Shown here piece after piece: positions 24,277-35,650 of a DNA stretch of 64,000 nt (position 1 is the first letter of the stretch; each line of letters opens with the position of its first letter). The position numbers and the translations under genes are program-made. Source of the DNA: DASSQJ01 sp963772645 (GTDB lineage: Bacteria; Actinomycetota; Actinomycetes; Actinomycetales; Dermatophilaceae); contig CAVYYD010000015.1 of NCBI GenBank assembly GCA_963772645.1, forward strand, positions 1 to 64,000, in the 5' to 3' direction. A model generated the notes under the pieces. That model was not told where the DNA came from. It was given only the letters and a program-made list of their open reading frames with translations, and did no database searches.

Positions 24277-26144
24277 TCAGCCGAGGTGCGGGCGCAGCCG
24301 CGCCGCGACACCGTCGGGCGTGAGGTCGACGCTGTCGAGGACCTGACCACGTGAGCCCTGCGGCAGGAAGCGCTTGGGCAGGCCGAACAGCTCGACCGGG
24401 ACCTCGACCCCGGCCCGGCGCAGCGACTCCTCCACCTGGGTCCCGATGCCGCCGACGACGACGTTGTCCTCGACGACGGCGACCCGGCCGGCCCGCCGGG
24501 CGAGCCCGGCGACGGCCTCGGGGACCGGCAGGGCCCACACCGGGTCGGCGACCCGGACCCGGTGCCCCTCGGCGGCGAGCTTCTCGGCCGCGGTGAGGGC
24601 GGTGGCCGACATCGAGCCGATACCGAGGAGGAGGAGGTCGACGTCACCGTCGTCGGGCTCGGCGAGGACGTCGAGGCCGCCGACCGAGCGGACCGCCTCG
24701 ATCGGGTCCGAGACGGTGCCCTTCGGGAACCGGACGACCGAGGGCCCGTCGCCGATCTCGACCGCCGCCCGGAGCGCTCGCGCCACCTGCTGGCCGTCGC
24801 GCGGTGCGGCGAGGTGCAGCCCGGGCACCACCCCGCTGATGCTCATGTCCCACATGCCGTGGTGCGAGGCGCCGTCCGGCCCGGTGATCCCGGAACGGTC
24901 GAGGACCACGGTGACCCCGGCCCGGTGCAGCGCGCAGTCCATGAGGAGCTGGTCGAACGCCCGGTTGAGGAACGTCGCGTAGACGGCGACGACGGGGTGC
25001 AGCCCGGTGAACGCGAGGCCGGCCGCCATGGTCAGGGCGTGCTGCTCGGCGATGCCGACGTCGAAGGTGCGCTCGGGGAAGCGCTGCGCGAACGGCTCGA
25101 GCCCGACCGGGATCATCATCGCCGCGGTGATGGCGACGAGGTCCTCGCGCTGCTCCCCCAGCTCCACCATCGTGTCGGCGAACTCGTCGGTCCAGCTCCG
25201 CCCGGCGATCTCGAGCGGCAGGCCGGTCTCGGGGTTGATGACGCCGACCGCGTGGAACTGGTCTCCCTCGTGGTTGACGGCGGGCTCGTAGCCGCGGCCC
25301 TTCTGGGTGATGACGTGGACGAGCACCGGCCCGCCGAAGGCCCGGGCCTTGCGCAGGGCGGCCTCGACGGCCGGCTCGTCGTGCCCGTCGACCGGCCCGA
25401 CGTACTTGAGGCCGAGGTCCTCGAACATCCCCTGGGGGGCGACGATGTCCTTGATGCCCTTCTTCATCCCGTGCAGCGTCTCGTACATCGCGCCCCCGAC
25501 CACCGGGGTGCGCGAGACGTTGCGCTTGCCCCAGTCGAGGAACCGCTCGTAGCCGCGGGTGGTCCGCAGCGTCGCGAGGTGGTCGGCGAGGCCACCGCGG
25601 GTCGGGGCGTACGAGCGGGTGTTGTCGTTGACGACGACGACGAGGGGCAGGTCGGGCTCGGCGGCGATGTTGTTCAACGCCTCCCAGGCCATCCCGCCGG
25701 TGAGGGCCCCGTCACCGATGACGGCCACCGTGTGCCGGTTGCGGTCACCGCGCACGACCCGCCCGGCGGCGATGCCGTGGGCCCACGACAGCGACGTCGA
25801 GGCGTGCGAGTTCTCGACGACGTCGTGCACGGACTCGGCACGGCTCGGGTAGCCGGAGAGCCCCCCTCCTTGCGCAGCCCGGAGAAGTCCTGCCGGCCGG
25901 TGAGCAGCTTGTGGACATAGGACTGGTGCCCGGTGTCGAGGATGATGCTGTCGCTCGGGCTGTCGAAGACGCGGTGCAGCGCGATGGTCAGCTCGACGAC
26001 GCCGAGGTTCGGGCCGAGGTGGCCGCCGGTCCGCGAGACCTGGTCGACGAGGAAGTGGCGGATCTCGTCGGCCAGGACCGGGATGTCGGGCGCCGCGAGC
26101 GCCTTGAGGTCGGCGGGACCCTGGATCCGTTCGAGCAGGCTCAC
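24277..26144 (-). CDS. dxs: 1-deoxy-D-xylulose-5-phosphate synthase, one frameshift
   Basis: DXS condenses pyruvate and glyceraldehyde-3-phosphate, using thiamine diphosphate, as the first step of the MEP isoprenoid pathway. The corrected length is about 622 residues. Motifs include TGHQSYVHKLLTGR, the ThDP site GDGALTGGMAWEALNN, the transketolase segment DVGIAEQHALTMAAGLA and DRSGITGPDGASHHG. The frame breaks near 25861 at a run of six C's on the plus strand; a seventh would restore KEGGLSGYPSRAESVHDVV. As the enzyme is usually essential this is probably a homopolymer undercall. GTG 26144 is preceded by AAGGAG. Confidence 0.92.
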
Positions 26145-26233
26145 CGGGGGAAGTCTCCTTGTCGGGGGCGGCGAATCCATCCGAGTCTAGGCGCTGGACG
26201 GACCGGGGTCGTCGGCCCGGTCGGCCGCGTCAC

Positions 26234-26689
26234 TCAGAGCCGGGGGACGAACTCCAGGCCGCGCAACGCGTCGAGGAGCAGGCCGGCGGAGCGGCGGGCC
26301 GCGACGAGCCGCACCCCCTCGCACTCGAGGTCGGCGAGCACCTGGGTGACGCCCTCCGGGCCGATGTCGTCGGCGAGCTCGACCCTGATCTCGCGGTACG
26401 CGGCGCGCATCGCCTCGAGCTGGGCGTCGAGGTGCCGGACGGCGAGCCAGGCCAGGGCCACCGGGTGCCGGCGCCACGCGGAGTACATCCGGTAGTCGGC
26501 CGGGCAGTGGTCGAGCAGCCAGCCCGTCGCCCGCAGCTCCCAGCCGCGCTCACCCCGCGGCGGCACGCCCGGAGGCCACCCGGGAGGGCCCCCGACGCCG
26601 GTCGCCACGGCACTGGACCGGCGCCGGGCCGGTGCCGCGGGGGTCGGGGCGCGCAGTGGCGGCCCGTCCCGCGGCACCGACTCGAACAT
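26234..26689 (-). CDS. Hypothetical protein under a LexA (SOS) box
   Basis: A 151-residue protein I cannot place in a named family. The first ~45 residues are Pro/Ala/Arg-rich and likely disordered. The rest looks helical and compact, with GWELRATGWLLDHCPADYR, RRHPVALAWLAVRHLDAQL and a C-terminal VRLVAARRSAGLLLDALRG. The ATG at 26689 lies inside a TCGAAC-N4-GTTCGA site and 7 bases downstream of TACGAT, so transcription should be leaderless and LexA-repressed. It stands alone between dxs and acnA on the same strand. A role in DNA-damage response is inferred only from the operator. Confidence 0.72.
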   Translation of the reverse strand: MFESVPRDGPPLRAPTPAAPARRRSSAVATGVGGPPGWPPGVPPRGERGWELRATGWLLDHCPADYRMYSAWRRHPVALAWLAVRHLDAQLEAMRAAYREIRVELADDIGPEGVTQVLADLECEGVRLVAARRSAGLLLDALRGLEFVPRL

Positions 26690-26702
26690 GTGTTCGATCG
26701 TA
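26682..26702 (-). promoter_or_regulatory. LexA/SOS box overlapping -10 and start codon
   Basis: TCGAACATGTGTTCGA (26682-26697) has perfect TCGAAC/GTTCGA arms around four bases, the SOS-box form used by LexA in actinobacteria and Bacillus. On the minus strand TACGAT (26697-26702) is the -10, and the ATG (26689-26687) lies within the box. LexA bound here would block both initiation and the leaderless start. Confidence 0.8.
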
Positions 26703-26750
26703 GACGGTGCGGGTGCCTCCCGGCGAGGGTCCCACCGGTCGGCGGGGCGG

Positions 26751-29537
<2,787 letters not shown>

Positions 29538-29584
29538 CGCGTCTCCTTCGTCGGTCGGGCGTCGTCGCGACCGGATCGTCGATT

Positions 29585-29602
29585 TATCTTGATGTCAAGA
29601 TA
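29585..29602. promoter_or_regulatory. MarR-type operator palindrome upstream of acnA
   Basis: TATCTTGA-TG-TCAAGATA is a perfect 8-bp inverted repeat with a 2-bp centre. On the minus strand it contains TTGACA (29593-29598), so it overlaps the probable -35. It resembles sites of the MarR-family regulator TamR described for Streptomyces aconitase and other TCA genes; that comparison is from memory. No marR gene lies nearby. Confidence 0.6.
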
Positions 29603-29711
29603 TCTAACCACACGGACCCGGACCCGTCGAGCCTATGCCCGTCTCCCGGGCCACGACGGGTACGGCCCCCGCCGCCTGCCCGGCCCACGCACCGGGGCAC
29701 CCGCGACCGGG

Positions 29712-31022
29712 TCACTCCCCGGCGGGCTGCGGGACGAAGAGCGCGACGCACTCGACGTGGTGGGTCATCGGGAAGGCGTCGAACGCCCGGAGCCGGGCGA
29801 GCCGGTACCCGGCGGCGAGCAGCGCCGCGGTGTCCCGGCCCAGCGCGGCCGGGTCGCAGGCGACGTAGGCCACCGCCCGGGGGCGGAGGGCGGCCACCCC
29901 CCGGCAGACCTCCGGGCCGGCGCCGGTGCGTGGTGGGTCGAGGACGACGACGTGCGCCCGGTCCGGGAGCAGCGCCGAGCGGCTGCCGCCGCCACCGCGG
30001 CGCCGAGGACGGCCGCGGCGGGGGGTCCGGACCCCGAACGCGTCGTCGACCCGGGCGGTGAGCACGGCGACGTTGCCCGCGTCGGCGAGGCCACGGCGGG
30101 CCCGCTCACCGGCGTCGGCGTCGGCCTCGACGAGGACGACCTGGCCGGAGGGGCCGACCGCCTCGGCCAGCGCCCCGGCGAAGAGCCCGGCCCCGCCGTA
30201 GAGGTCCAGGGCCCGCTCTCCGGGCCGGACGTCGAGCCCCTCCAGCACCGCGGTGAGGAAGGCCGACGCGGCCCCGGGATGGACCTGCCAGAAGCCCCGG
30301 GCGGAGACGGCGAAGTCGTGGGTGAACCGGTGCGGGGCCCCGTCGGACCCTGACCACGTGACCTCGACCCGCTCGGTGACCTCGGGCACCTCGCCGGGAA
30401 CCGGGACGGCCACCGGCTCGCCGAGCGAGGGCGCGACCGCGTCCACCGCCTGCGCCCCGGGCCAGGAGCGGGCGGTGACGCCCAGCGCCTCGACGCCGGG
30501 GGCCGCGATGCGGCAGTGGTCCACCGGCACGACCTCGTGGGACCGGTGACGCCGCAGCCCCGCCCGCCCGTCGCCGTCGACGGCGAACTCGACCCGGGTC
30601 CGCCAGCCGAGCCCGGCCACGTCGCCCGGGAGCTCCTCGACCTCGACGTCGACGTCCAGGCCCGCGAGCCGCCGGAGCTGCTCGCGGACGACACCGGCCT
30701 TGAGCGAGCGCTGCCGCGGCAGGGCCACGTGCTGGAGGTCGCACCCCCCGCACCGGCCCGGACCCGCCCACGGGCAGGGCGGCTCGACCCGGTCCGGCGA
30801 GGCCCGCAGCACCGCCACGGCGTCCGCCCGGAGGAACCGGCCCCCCGGCCCCACCTCGGTGACCCGGGCCCGGACGACCTCCTGCGGCACGGCATGGCGG
30901 ACGAAGAGGACCTGCCCCAGGTACCGGGCCACCCCGGCCCCGCCATGGGCGAACCCGGTGACCTCGACCTCGACCTCGTCGCCGACCTGCGGACCCGGGC
31001 GCCCGGGGGCGCCGGCGGCCAT
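29712..31022 (-). CDS. TRAM-domain RNA (uracil-5-)-methyltransferase, TrmA/RumA family
   Basis: A 436-residue enzyme that methylates C5 of a uridine in rRNA or tRNA. An N-terminal TRAM RNA-binding domain covers about residues 10-65. PCPWAGPGRCGGCDLQH carries iron-sulfur cysteines of the RumA type, ALDLYGGAGLFAG is the SAM motif, VVLDPPRTG follows, and VAYVACDPAALGRD holds the catalytic cysteine. An Arg/Gly-rich stretch RRGRPRRRGGGGSRS is inserted between the SAM core and the DPP motif. The ATG overlaps the preceding stop by one base (TGATG), so it is coupled to the K+ importer gene, the same pairing as Rv2689c-Rv2690c. Confidence 0.9.
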   Translation of the reverse strand: MAAGAPGRPGPQVGDEVEVEVTGFAHGGAGVARYLGQVLFVRHAVPQEVVRARVTEVGPGGRFLRADAVAVLRASPDRVEPPCPWAGPGRCGGCDLQHVALPRQRSLKAGVVREQLRRLAGLDVDVEVEELPGDVAGLGWRTRVEFAVDGDGRAGLRRHRSHEVVPVDHCRIAAPGVEALGVTARSWPGAQAVDAVAPSLGEPVAVPVPGEVPEVTERVEVTWSGSDGAPHRFTHDFAVSARGFWQVHPGAASAFLTAVLEGLDVRPGERALDLYGGAGLFAGALAEAVGPSGQVVLVEADADAGERARRGLADAGNVAVLTARVDDAFGVRTPRRGRPRRRGGGGSRSALLPDRAHVVVLDPPRTGAGPEVCRGVAALRPRAVAYVACDPAALGRDTAALLAAGYRLARLRAFDAFPMTHHVECVALFVPQPAGE

Positions 31023-33031
31023 CAGAGGTCGCCGCGGCGCACGTCGCCGACGACCGGCCCCTCGAACCGCTCCTCGGCCCCGGCCGACGACGCGAGCTGC
31101 CACGGCACCGAGGACACCATGACCCCGGGGGTGAAGAGCAGCCGGGTGCGCAGCCGCAGGGCACTCTGGTTGTGCAGCGCCTGCTCCCACCAGTGACCGA
31201 CGACGTACTGCGGGATGTAGACGACGACGAGGTCGCGCGGGTTGCCCGAGCGGATCGAGCGGACGTAGTCCAGGACCGGCCGGGTGATCTCCCGGAAGGG
31301 GCTGTCCAGGGCCTTGAGCGGAACCGGGATGTCGCGCCGGTCCCACTCGGCCTGCAGCGCGCGCGTCTCGTCGGGGTCGACGTCGACGGTGACCGCCTCG
31401 AGGATCGAGGGGCGGGTGGCCCGGGCGTAGGCCAGCGCCCGCAGAGTCGGCTTGTGGATCTTGGCGACGAGGACGATCGCGTGGACCCGCGAGGGCAGCA
31501 TCTGGTGCCTCGTGTCGCCCTCCGAGACGCTCAGCTCGTCGCTGACCCGGTCGTAGTGCCGCCGGATCGCCATCATGAGGAAGAAGAGGACGGCCATCGC
31601 CGCGATGGCGAACCCGGCGCCGTGGATGAACTTCGTCGCCAGGACGACGAGCAGGACGGTCCCGGACATCGCCGCGCCGAGGCCGTTGATCACCCGGCTG
31701 CGGAGCATGTGCCGTCGGGCCTGCGGGTGCTTCTCCAGGCGCAGGTGACGGTTCCAGTGCCGCACCATCCCGGTCTGGGAGAGCGTGAAGGAGACGAAGA
31801 CCCCGACGATGTAGAGCTGGATCAACCGGGTGACCTCGGCGTTGTACACCACGACCAGCCCGGCCGCCGCCGTCGCGAGGATGAGGATGCCGTTGGAGAA
31901 GGCGAGCCGGTCGCCGCGGGTGTGCAGCTGGCGGGGCAGGAACCCGTCGCGGGCGAGGATCGAGCCGAGCACCGGGAAGCCGTTGAACGCCGTGTTGGCC
32001 GCGAGGACGAGGATGAGCCCGGTGACGATGGACACGAGGACGACCCCGGGGTGGAAGTCGCTGAAGACCGCCTTGGAGACCTGGCCCATGACGGTGTCCT
32101 GGACGTAGTCGTCGCCGACCGGGACGCCGTCGCGCAGCAGCTGGGTCGCCGGCTCCTCGGCGATGTGGACGTTGGTGAGGCGCGCCAGGGTCACCATCGA
32201 GAGCAGCATCGTGATCGAGACCGTGCCCATGAGCAGCAGGGTCGTCGCCGCGTTCTTGCTCTTCGGCTTGCGGAACGCGGGGACGCCGTTGCTGATCGCC
32301 TCGACGCCGGTCAGGGCGGCACAGCCGGAGGAGAAGGCCCGGAGCATGAGGAAGGCGAGCGCGAGGCCGCCGATCGTCTCGTAGCCCGGTGCCGGAGCCA
32401 GCTCGAGGCCGGCGCTCTCGGCCGAGGGGAGGCTCCCGGTCGCCTCCCGGTAGAAGCCGAAGAGCGCCATCCCGATGACCGAGCCCATGAACAGGTAGGT
32501 CGGGATGGCGAAGGCGGTTCCCGACTCGCGCACCCCGCGCAGGTTCGTCGCGGTCAGGACCACGATGATCACGACCGCCACGACCGCCTCGTGCCCCCGG
32601 ATGAACCCGAAGGCGGAGGCGGCGTTCTGGACCCCGGCCGACACCGAGACGGCCACCGTGAGGACGTAGTCGACGAGCAGGGCACTGGCCACCGTGAGGC
32701 CGGCCTTCGGCCCGAGGTTGACCGTGGCCACCTCGTAGTCCCCGCCGCCCGAGGGGTAGGCGTGGACGTTCTGCCGGTAGCTGAGGACGACGATGACCAG
32801 GACCGCGGCCACGACGAGGGCGATCTGCCAGGAGTGGGTGATCGCCAGGGCGCCGCCGGCGAGGCCGAGGGTCAGCAGGATCTCGTCCGGCGCGTACGCG
32901 ACCGACGAGAGGGGGTCGCTGGCGAAGACGGGGAGCGCGATGCGCTTGGGCAGCAGGGTCTCCACGAGGCGGTCGCTGCGCATGGCAGGGCCGACGAGCA
33001 GGCGCTTGACCAGACGTCCGGGCGATGACAC
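31022..33031 (-). CDS. APC-superfamily permease with cytosolic C-domain, KimA-like potassium importer
   Basis: A 669-residue protein with about twelve hydrophobic helices (residues ~25-500), then a soluble ~160-residue C-terminal domain. The start of the membrane region, LPVFASDPLSSVAYAPDEILL, and AYPSGGGDYEVA match the KimA/YdaO potassium-proton symporter group, where the C-domain is regulatory. Next to two TrkA proteins, K+ transport is the most consistent role, but the equivalent Rv2690c is only annotated as a membrane protein, so an amino-acid substrate remains possible. TAGAGT at 33039-33044 overlaps the upstream GTG (33040) and ends 7 bases before GTG 33031, so the latter is chosen. Confidence 0.8.
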   Translation of the reverse strand: MSSPGRLVKRLLVGPAMRSDRLVETLLPKRIALPVFASDPLSSVAYAPDEILLTLGLAGGALAITHSWQIALVVAAVLVIVVLSYRQNVHAYPSGGGDYEVATVNLGPKAGLTVASALLVDYVLTVAVSVSAGVQNAASAFGFIRGHEAVVAVVIIVVLTATNLRGVRESGTAFAIPTYLFMGSVIGMALFGFYREATGSLPSAESAGLELAPAPGYETIGGLALAFLMLRAFSSGCAALTGVEAISNGVPAFRKPKSKNAATTLLLMGTVSITMLLSMVTLARLTNVHIAEEPATQLLRDGVPVGDDYVQDTVMGQVSKAVFSDFHPGVVLVSIVTGLILVLAANTAFNGFPVLGSILARDGFLPRQLHTRGDRLAFSNGILILATAAAGLVVVYNAEVTRLIQLYIVGVFVSFTLSQTGMVRHWNRHLRLEKHPQARRHMLRSRVINGLGAAMSGTVLLVVLATKFIHGAGFAIAAMAVLFFLMMAIRRHYDRVSDELSVSEGDTRHQMLPSRVHAIVLVAKIHKPTLRALAYARATRPSILEAVTVDVDPDETRALQAEWDRRDIPVPLKALDSPFREITRPVLDYVRSIRSGNPRDLVVVYIPQYVVGHWWEQALHNQSALRLRTRLLFTPGVMVSSVPWQLASSAGAEERFEGPVVGDVRRGDL

Positions 33032-33038
33032 GGGGGAC

Positions 33039-33113
33039 ACTCTAGGTCTCGCGCCCGGGTGGTGAGGGCCGGTCCCGGACGGCCGTCCGCGCCGGGTGGG
33101 TGCGGTGTAGCGT
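33039..33113. promoter_or_regulatory. Divergent leaderless promoters, kimA-like / trkA pair
   Basis: On the minus strand TAGAGT (33039-33044) ends 7 bases before GTG 33031. On the plus strand TAGCGT (33108-33113) ends 7 bases before GTG 33121. The 63 bp between them show no clear palindrome. Confidence 0.45.
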
Positions 33114-33120
33114 CGGCGGC

Positions 33121-33783
33121 GTGCACTTCGTGATCATGGGCTGCGGCCGCGTCGGCGCCTCCCTGGCCCGGGCCATCGAGCGGGCCGGCCACGAGGTCGC
33201 CGTCATCGACCAGGACGAGCACGCCTTCCGGCGCCTCGGCACCTCCTTCGAGGGCCGCACCGTGACCGGGGTCGGCTTCGACCGGGACACCCTGCGCGAG
33301 GCCGGCATCGACCACGCCTACGCGTTCGCGGCCGTCTCCAGCGGCGACAACTCCAACATCCTCGCCGCGCGCGTCGCGCGCGAGAAGTTCGGCGTCGAGA
33401 ACGTCGTGGCCCGCATCTACGACCCCGGCCGGGCCGAGATCTACCAGCGGCTCGGCATCCCCACCGTCGCGACGGTGAAGTGGACCAGCGACCAGATGCT
33501 GCGCCGGCTGCTGCCCCAGGGCCACGTGCCCGAGCACGTCGACCCCTCCGGCCAGGTCGTGATCGCCGAGATGCCGGTCGACCCGGCCTGGATCGGCCAC
33601 CGGGTCCGTGACATCGAGGACGCGACCGGCGGCCGGCTGGCCTACCTGACCCGGCTCGGCGAGGGCTTCCTCCCCCGCGCCGACACGGTCTACCAGGAGG
33701 GCGACCTGCTCCACCTCGCGCTGCTGCGCGAGGACCTGGCCACCGCGGAGCGCGTCCTCGACGCACCGCCCGTCTCCCCCTGA
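33121..33783 (+). CDS. ceoB: TrkA-family potassium uptake regulator, CeoB-like
   Basis: A 220-residue protein made of an N-terminal RCK/TrkA-N Rossmann domain (HFVIMGCGRVGASLARAI, then EVAVIDQDEHAF) and a C-terminal TrkA-C domain from about residue 135. Such proteins bind NAD(H) or nucleotides and gate potassium channels or transporters. It is the first of a tandem pair matching mycobacterial ceoB-ceoC, and it diverges from the KimA-like importer. The leaderless -10 fixes the GTG at 33121; an upstream in-frame ATG at 33100 would precede the -10. No TrkH/TrkG channel subunit is in the window. Confidence 0.87.
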   Translation: MHFVIMGCGRVGASLARAIERAGHEVAVIDQDEHAFRRLGTSFEGRTVTGVGFDRDTLREAGIDHAYAFAAVSSGDNSNILAARVAREKFGVENVVARIYDPGRAEIYQRLGIPTVATVKWTSDQMLRRLLPQGHVPEHVDPSGQVVIAEMPVDPAWIGHRVRDIEDATGGRLAYLTRLGEGFLPRADTVYQEGDLLHLALLREDLATAERVLDAPPVSP

Positions 33784-33803
33784 CCGGAAAGGCCCAGTCG
33801 CCC

Positions 33804-34505
33804 ATGCGCGTCGTCATCGGCGGAGCCGGGAGCGTCGGTCGCTCCATCGCCCGCGAGCTGCTCCGCAACGGACACACCGTGCTCCTCGTCGACCGGGAGG
33901 CCGACAGCGAGCGCGTCGCCAAGGTGCCCGACGCCAGCTGGCTGCAGGCCGACGCCTGCGAGATCGAGGCCCTCGGCGAGGCCGGACTGGCCGACTGCGA
34001 CGTCGTCGTCGCGGCCACCGGCGACGACAAGGCCAACCTCGTCCTCTCCCTCCTCGCCAAGACCGAGTTCGGCGTGCCGCGCACGGTCGCCCGGGTCAAC
34101 AACCCGAAGAACGAGTGGATGTTCGACGAGGCCTGGGGGGTCGACGTCGCCGTGTCGACCCCACGGCTGATGACCGCCCTGGTCGAGGAGGCGGTGAGCG
34201 TCGGGGACCTCGTCCGGATCTTCGAGTTCCAGCAGGGCCGGGCGATGATGGTCGAGATGACCCTCCCGCTGGGCAGCCCCTACGCGGGCCGGCGGGTCGG
34301 CGACGTCCCGTTCCCCGCCGACACCGTGCTCACCGGGATCATCCGCGACGGCCACCCCATCGCACCGAGCCGGGACGACGCGCTCGAGCCGCTCGACGAG
34401 CTGCTCTTCGTCACCACCCCGGAGGACGAGTCGGCCCTCGAGTCGCTGCTCAGCCCGGGCCCGCGCCAACGCCGGGAGGCCGAGGACGAGGACGACGCCG
34501 GGTGA
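33804..34505 (+). CDS. ceoC: TrkA-family potassium uptake regulator, CeoC-like
   Basis: A 233-residue second RCK protein. TrkA-N begins at residue 1 with MRVVIGGAGSVGRSIARELL and continues with TVLLVDREADSERVAKV and VVAATGDDKANLV. TrkA-C follows at about 130-215, then an acidic and Arg-rich tail. It lies 20 bp after the CeoB-like gene and is surely in the same operon. With its partner it probably forms the cytosolic gating ring for a K+ transporter. Its stop codon is built into a 13-bp hairpin shared with the convergent DUF3159 gene. Confidence 0.87.
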   Translation: MRVVIGGAGSVGRSIARELLRNGHTVLLVDREADSERVAKVPDASWLQADACEIEALGEAGLADCDVVVAATGDDKANLVLSLLAKTEFGVPRTVARVNNPKNEWMFDEAWGVDVAVSTPRLMTALVEEAVSVGDLVRIFEFQQGRAMMVEMTLPLGSPYAGRRVGDVPFPADTVLTGIIRDGHPIAPSRDDALEPLDELLFVTTPEDESALESLLSPGPRQRREAEDEDDAG

Positions 34506-34536
34506 CCCGCCGCTGAGCTCCGCTCACCCGGCGTCG
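34493..34536. terminator. Symmetric bidirectional terminator containing both stop codons
   Basis: CGACGCCGGGTGA (34493-34505) pairs perfectly over 13 bp with TCACCCGGCGTCG (34524-34536) across an 18-base loop. The TGA of ceoC ends the left arm, and the minus-strand TGA of the DUF3159 gene begins the right arm. The same helix can therefore form in both transcripts. Confidence 0.75.
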
Positions 34537-35294
34537 GACGCCGCGGGGGGTGGCGGGGCGTCCGCGGGCTCCGCCACGCCGGGCCGGTCCCGGCCACGCC
34601 CGCCCGGGACGCCCGTCGCGCTGCCCGCCTCCAACGGGGTGTTCCCGGAGACGAGCATCCAGCCCATCACGGCCAGCCCGGCCACCCACAACGGCCAGCC
34701 GAGGACGATCTTGGCGACCCCGAGGAGCGCGACCTCGGCCCCGACGTAGAGCGGCACCATGACGGCCAGGCGGACGACGTAGACGACGACGAGCACCCAG
34801 GTGAGCCGGGTGCAGACCCGCACGACCGCGTGGTCGCGGCGCCAGCCGAAGGGGTCCTCCTGGACCCGTGGGTCGCCGGCACCGACGAGGAACCCGACGA
34901 CCGGCCACCGGGTGGCGATGGACGCCAGGCTGCCGACGAGGAACGCGGCGCTGGTGAGGATGCCGGGCAGGAAGGCCGCCTCGGCGCGCCCGGAGCGCAC
35001 CGCCAGGTACGCGGCGAGCGCGGTGGCGACGACGGCGCCGAGGACGTGCTGGACCGAGGAGCGCTGGAGCAGCCGGAGCGCGGCGAGGACGACGGCGACC
35101 GCGAGCGCCGTCACGGCCGCCGAGGTGACGTCGTGGCGCCACATCCAGACCCCGACGAAGACGGCGGTGGGCAGCGCGGTCTCCACCGACCCGCGCCAGC
35201 CGCCGAGCGCGACCGAGAGCCGGTGCCGGATCAGCGCCTCGACCGTCTCGCCGGGGGTGGCGTCGGCGGGCAGCTCGGGAGCGGGGTCGGTCAC
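34524..35294 (-). CDS. DUF3159 family membrane protein
   Basis: A 256-residue membrane protein with about six hydrophobic helices. It matches DUF3159, the family of mycobacterial Rv2693c, by position and by motifs such as GWRGSVETALPTAVFVGVW, DPRVQEDPFGWRRDH and KIVLGWPLW. Function is unknown; the family resembles a small intracellular septation-like or transporter-like membrane domain. GTG 35294 overlaps the stop of the OB-fold gene as GTGA, the last of a run of overlapping genes running dut-DUF3710-OB-DUF3159. The acidic and Pro-rich tail is species-specific. Confidence 0.85.
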   Translation of the reverse strand: MTDPAPELPADATPGETVEALIRHRLSVALGGWRGSVETALPTAVFVGVWMWRHDVTSAAVTALAVAVVLAALRLLQRSSVQHVLGAVVATALAAYLAVRSGRAEAAFLPGILTSAAFLVGSLASIATRWPVVGFLVGAGDPRVQEDPFGWRRDHAVVRVCTRLTWVLVVVYVVRLAVMVPLYVGAEVALLGVAKIVLGWPLWVAGLAVMGWMLVSGNTPLEAGSATGVPGGRGRDRPGVAEPADAPPPPAASDAG

Positions 35295-35650
35295 TGCTTC
35301 GGGAGGATCTCGTAGGAGGGGTTGAAGATCGTCGGCTGGCCCTTGACCACGGCGACCCGGCCGGTGGCGCGCAGGAAGGTGCCGGGCTCGATGCCGCCGA
35401 TGTGCCGCCGGCCGACCCAGACGAGGTTGACCGAGCCCTTGCCGTCCCAGACCTCGGCGACGAGGGCCGGCACGCTGCGCCGGGCCGGGAGGGTGACGGT
35501 GCGGACGGTGCCGCAGACGCACGCCGGGTGCCGCGGGGCGAGTGCGGTCAGGTCGTCCCCGCCCTCGGTGAGGCTCTGCTCGCGCAGCTCGTCGGCCTGG
35601 TGCTCGACCGGCGTGCGCGCGTAGTCGTGGAGCCGCTCCCGCAGGCCCAT
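35291..35650 (-). CDS. OB-fold nucleic-acid-binding domain protein
   Basis: A 119-residue protein corresponding to Rv2694c. After a charged N-terminal helix (LRERLHDYARTPVEHQADEL), a single OB fold follows: VCGTVRTVTLPA, LVAEVWDGKGSVNLVWVGRRHI and LRATGRVAVVKGQPTIFNPSYEI. The pattern is like the anticodon-binding/RecG-type OB family, implying nucleic-acid binding, though no catalytic domain is attached. Its ATG overlaps the DUF3710 stop (TGATG) and its stop overlaps the DUF3159 start, so translation is coupled on both sides. Confidence 0.85.
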   Translation of the reverse strand: MGLRERLHDYARTPVEHQADELREQSLTEGGDDLTALAPRHPACVCGTVRTVTLPARRSVPALVAEVWDGKGSVNLVWVGRRHIGGIEPGTFLRATGRVAVVKGQPTIFNPSYEILPKQ

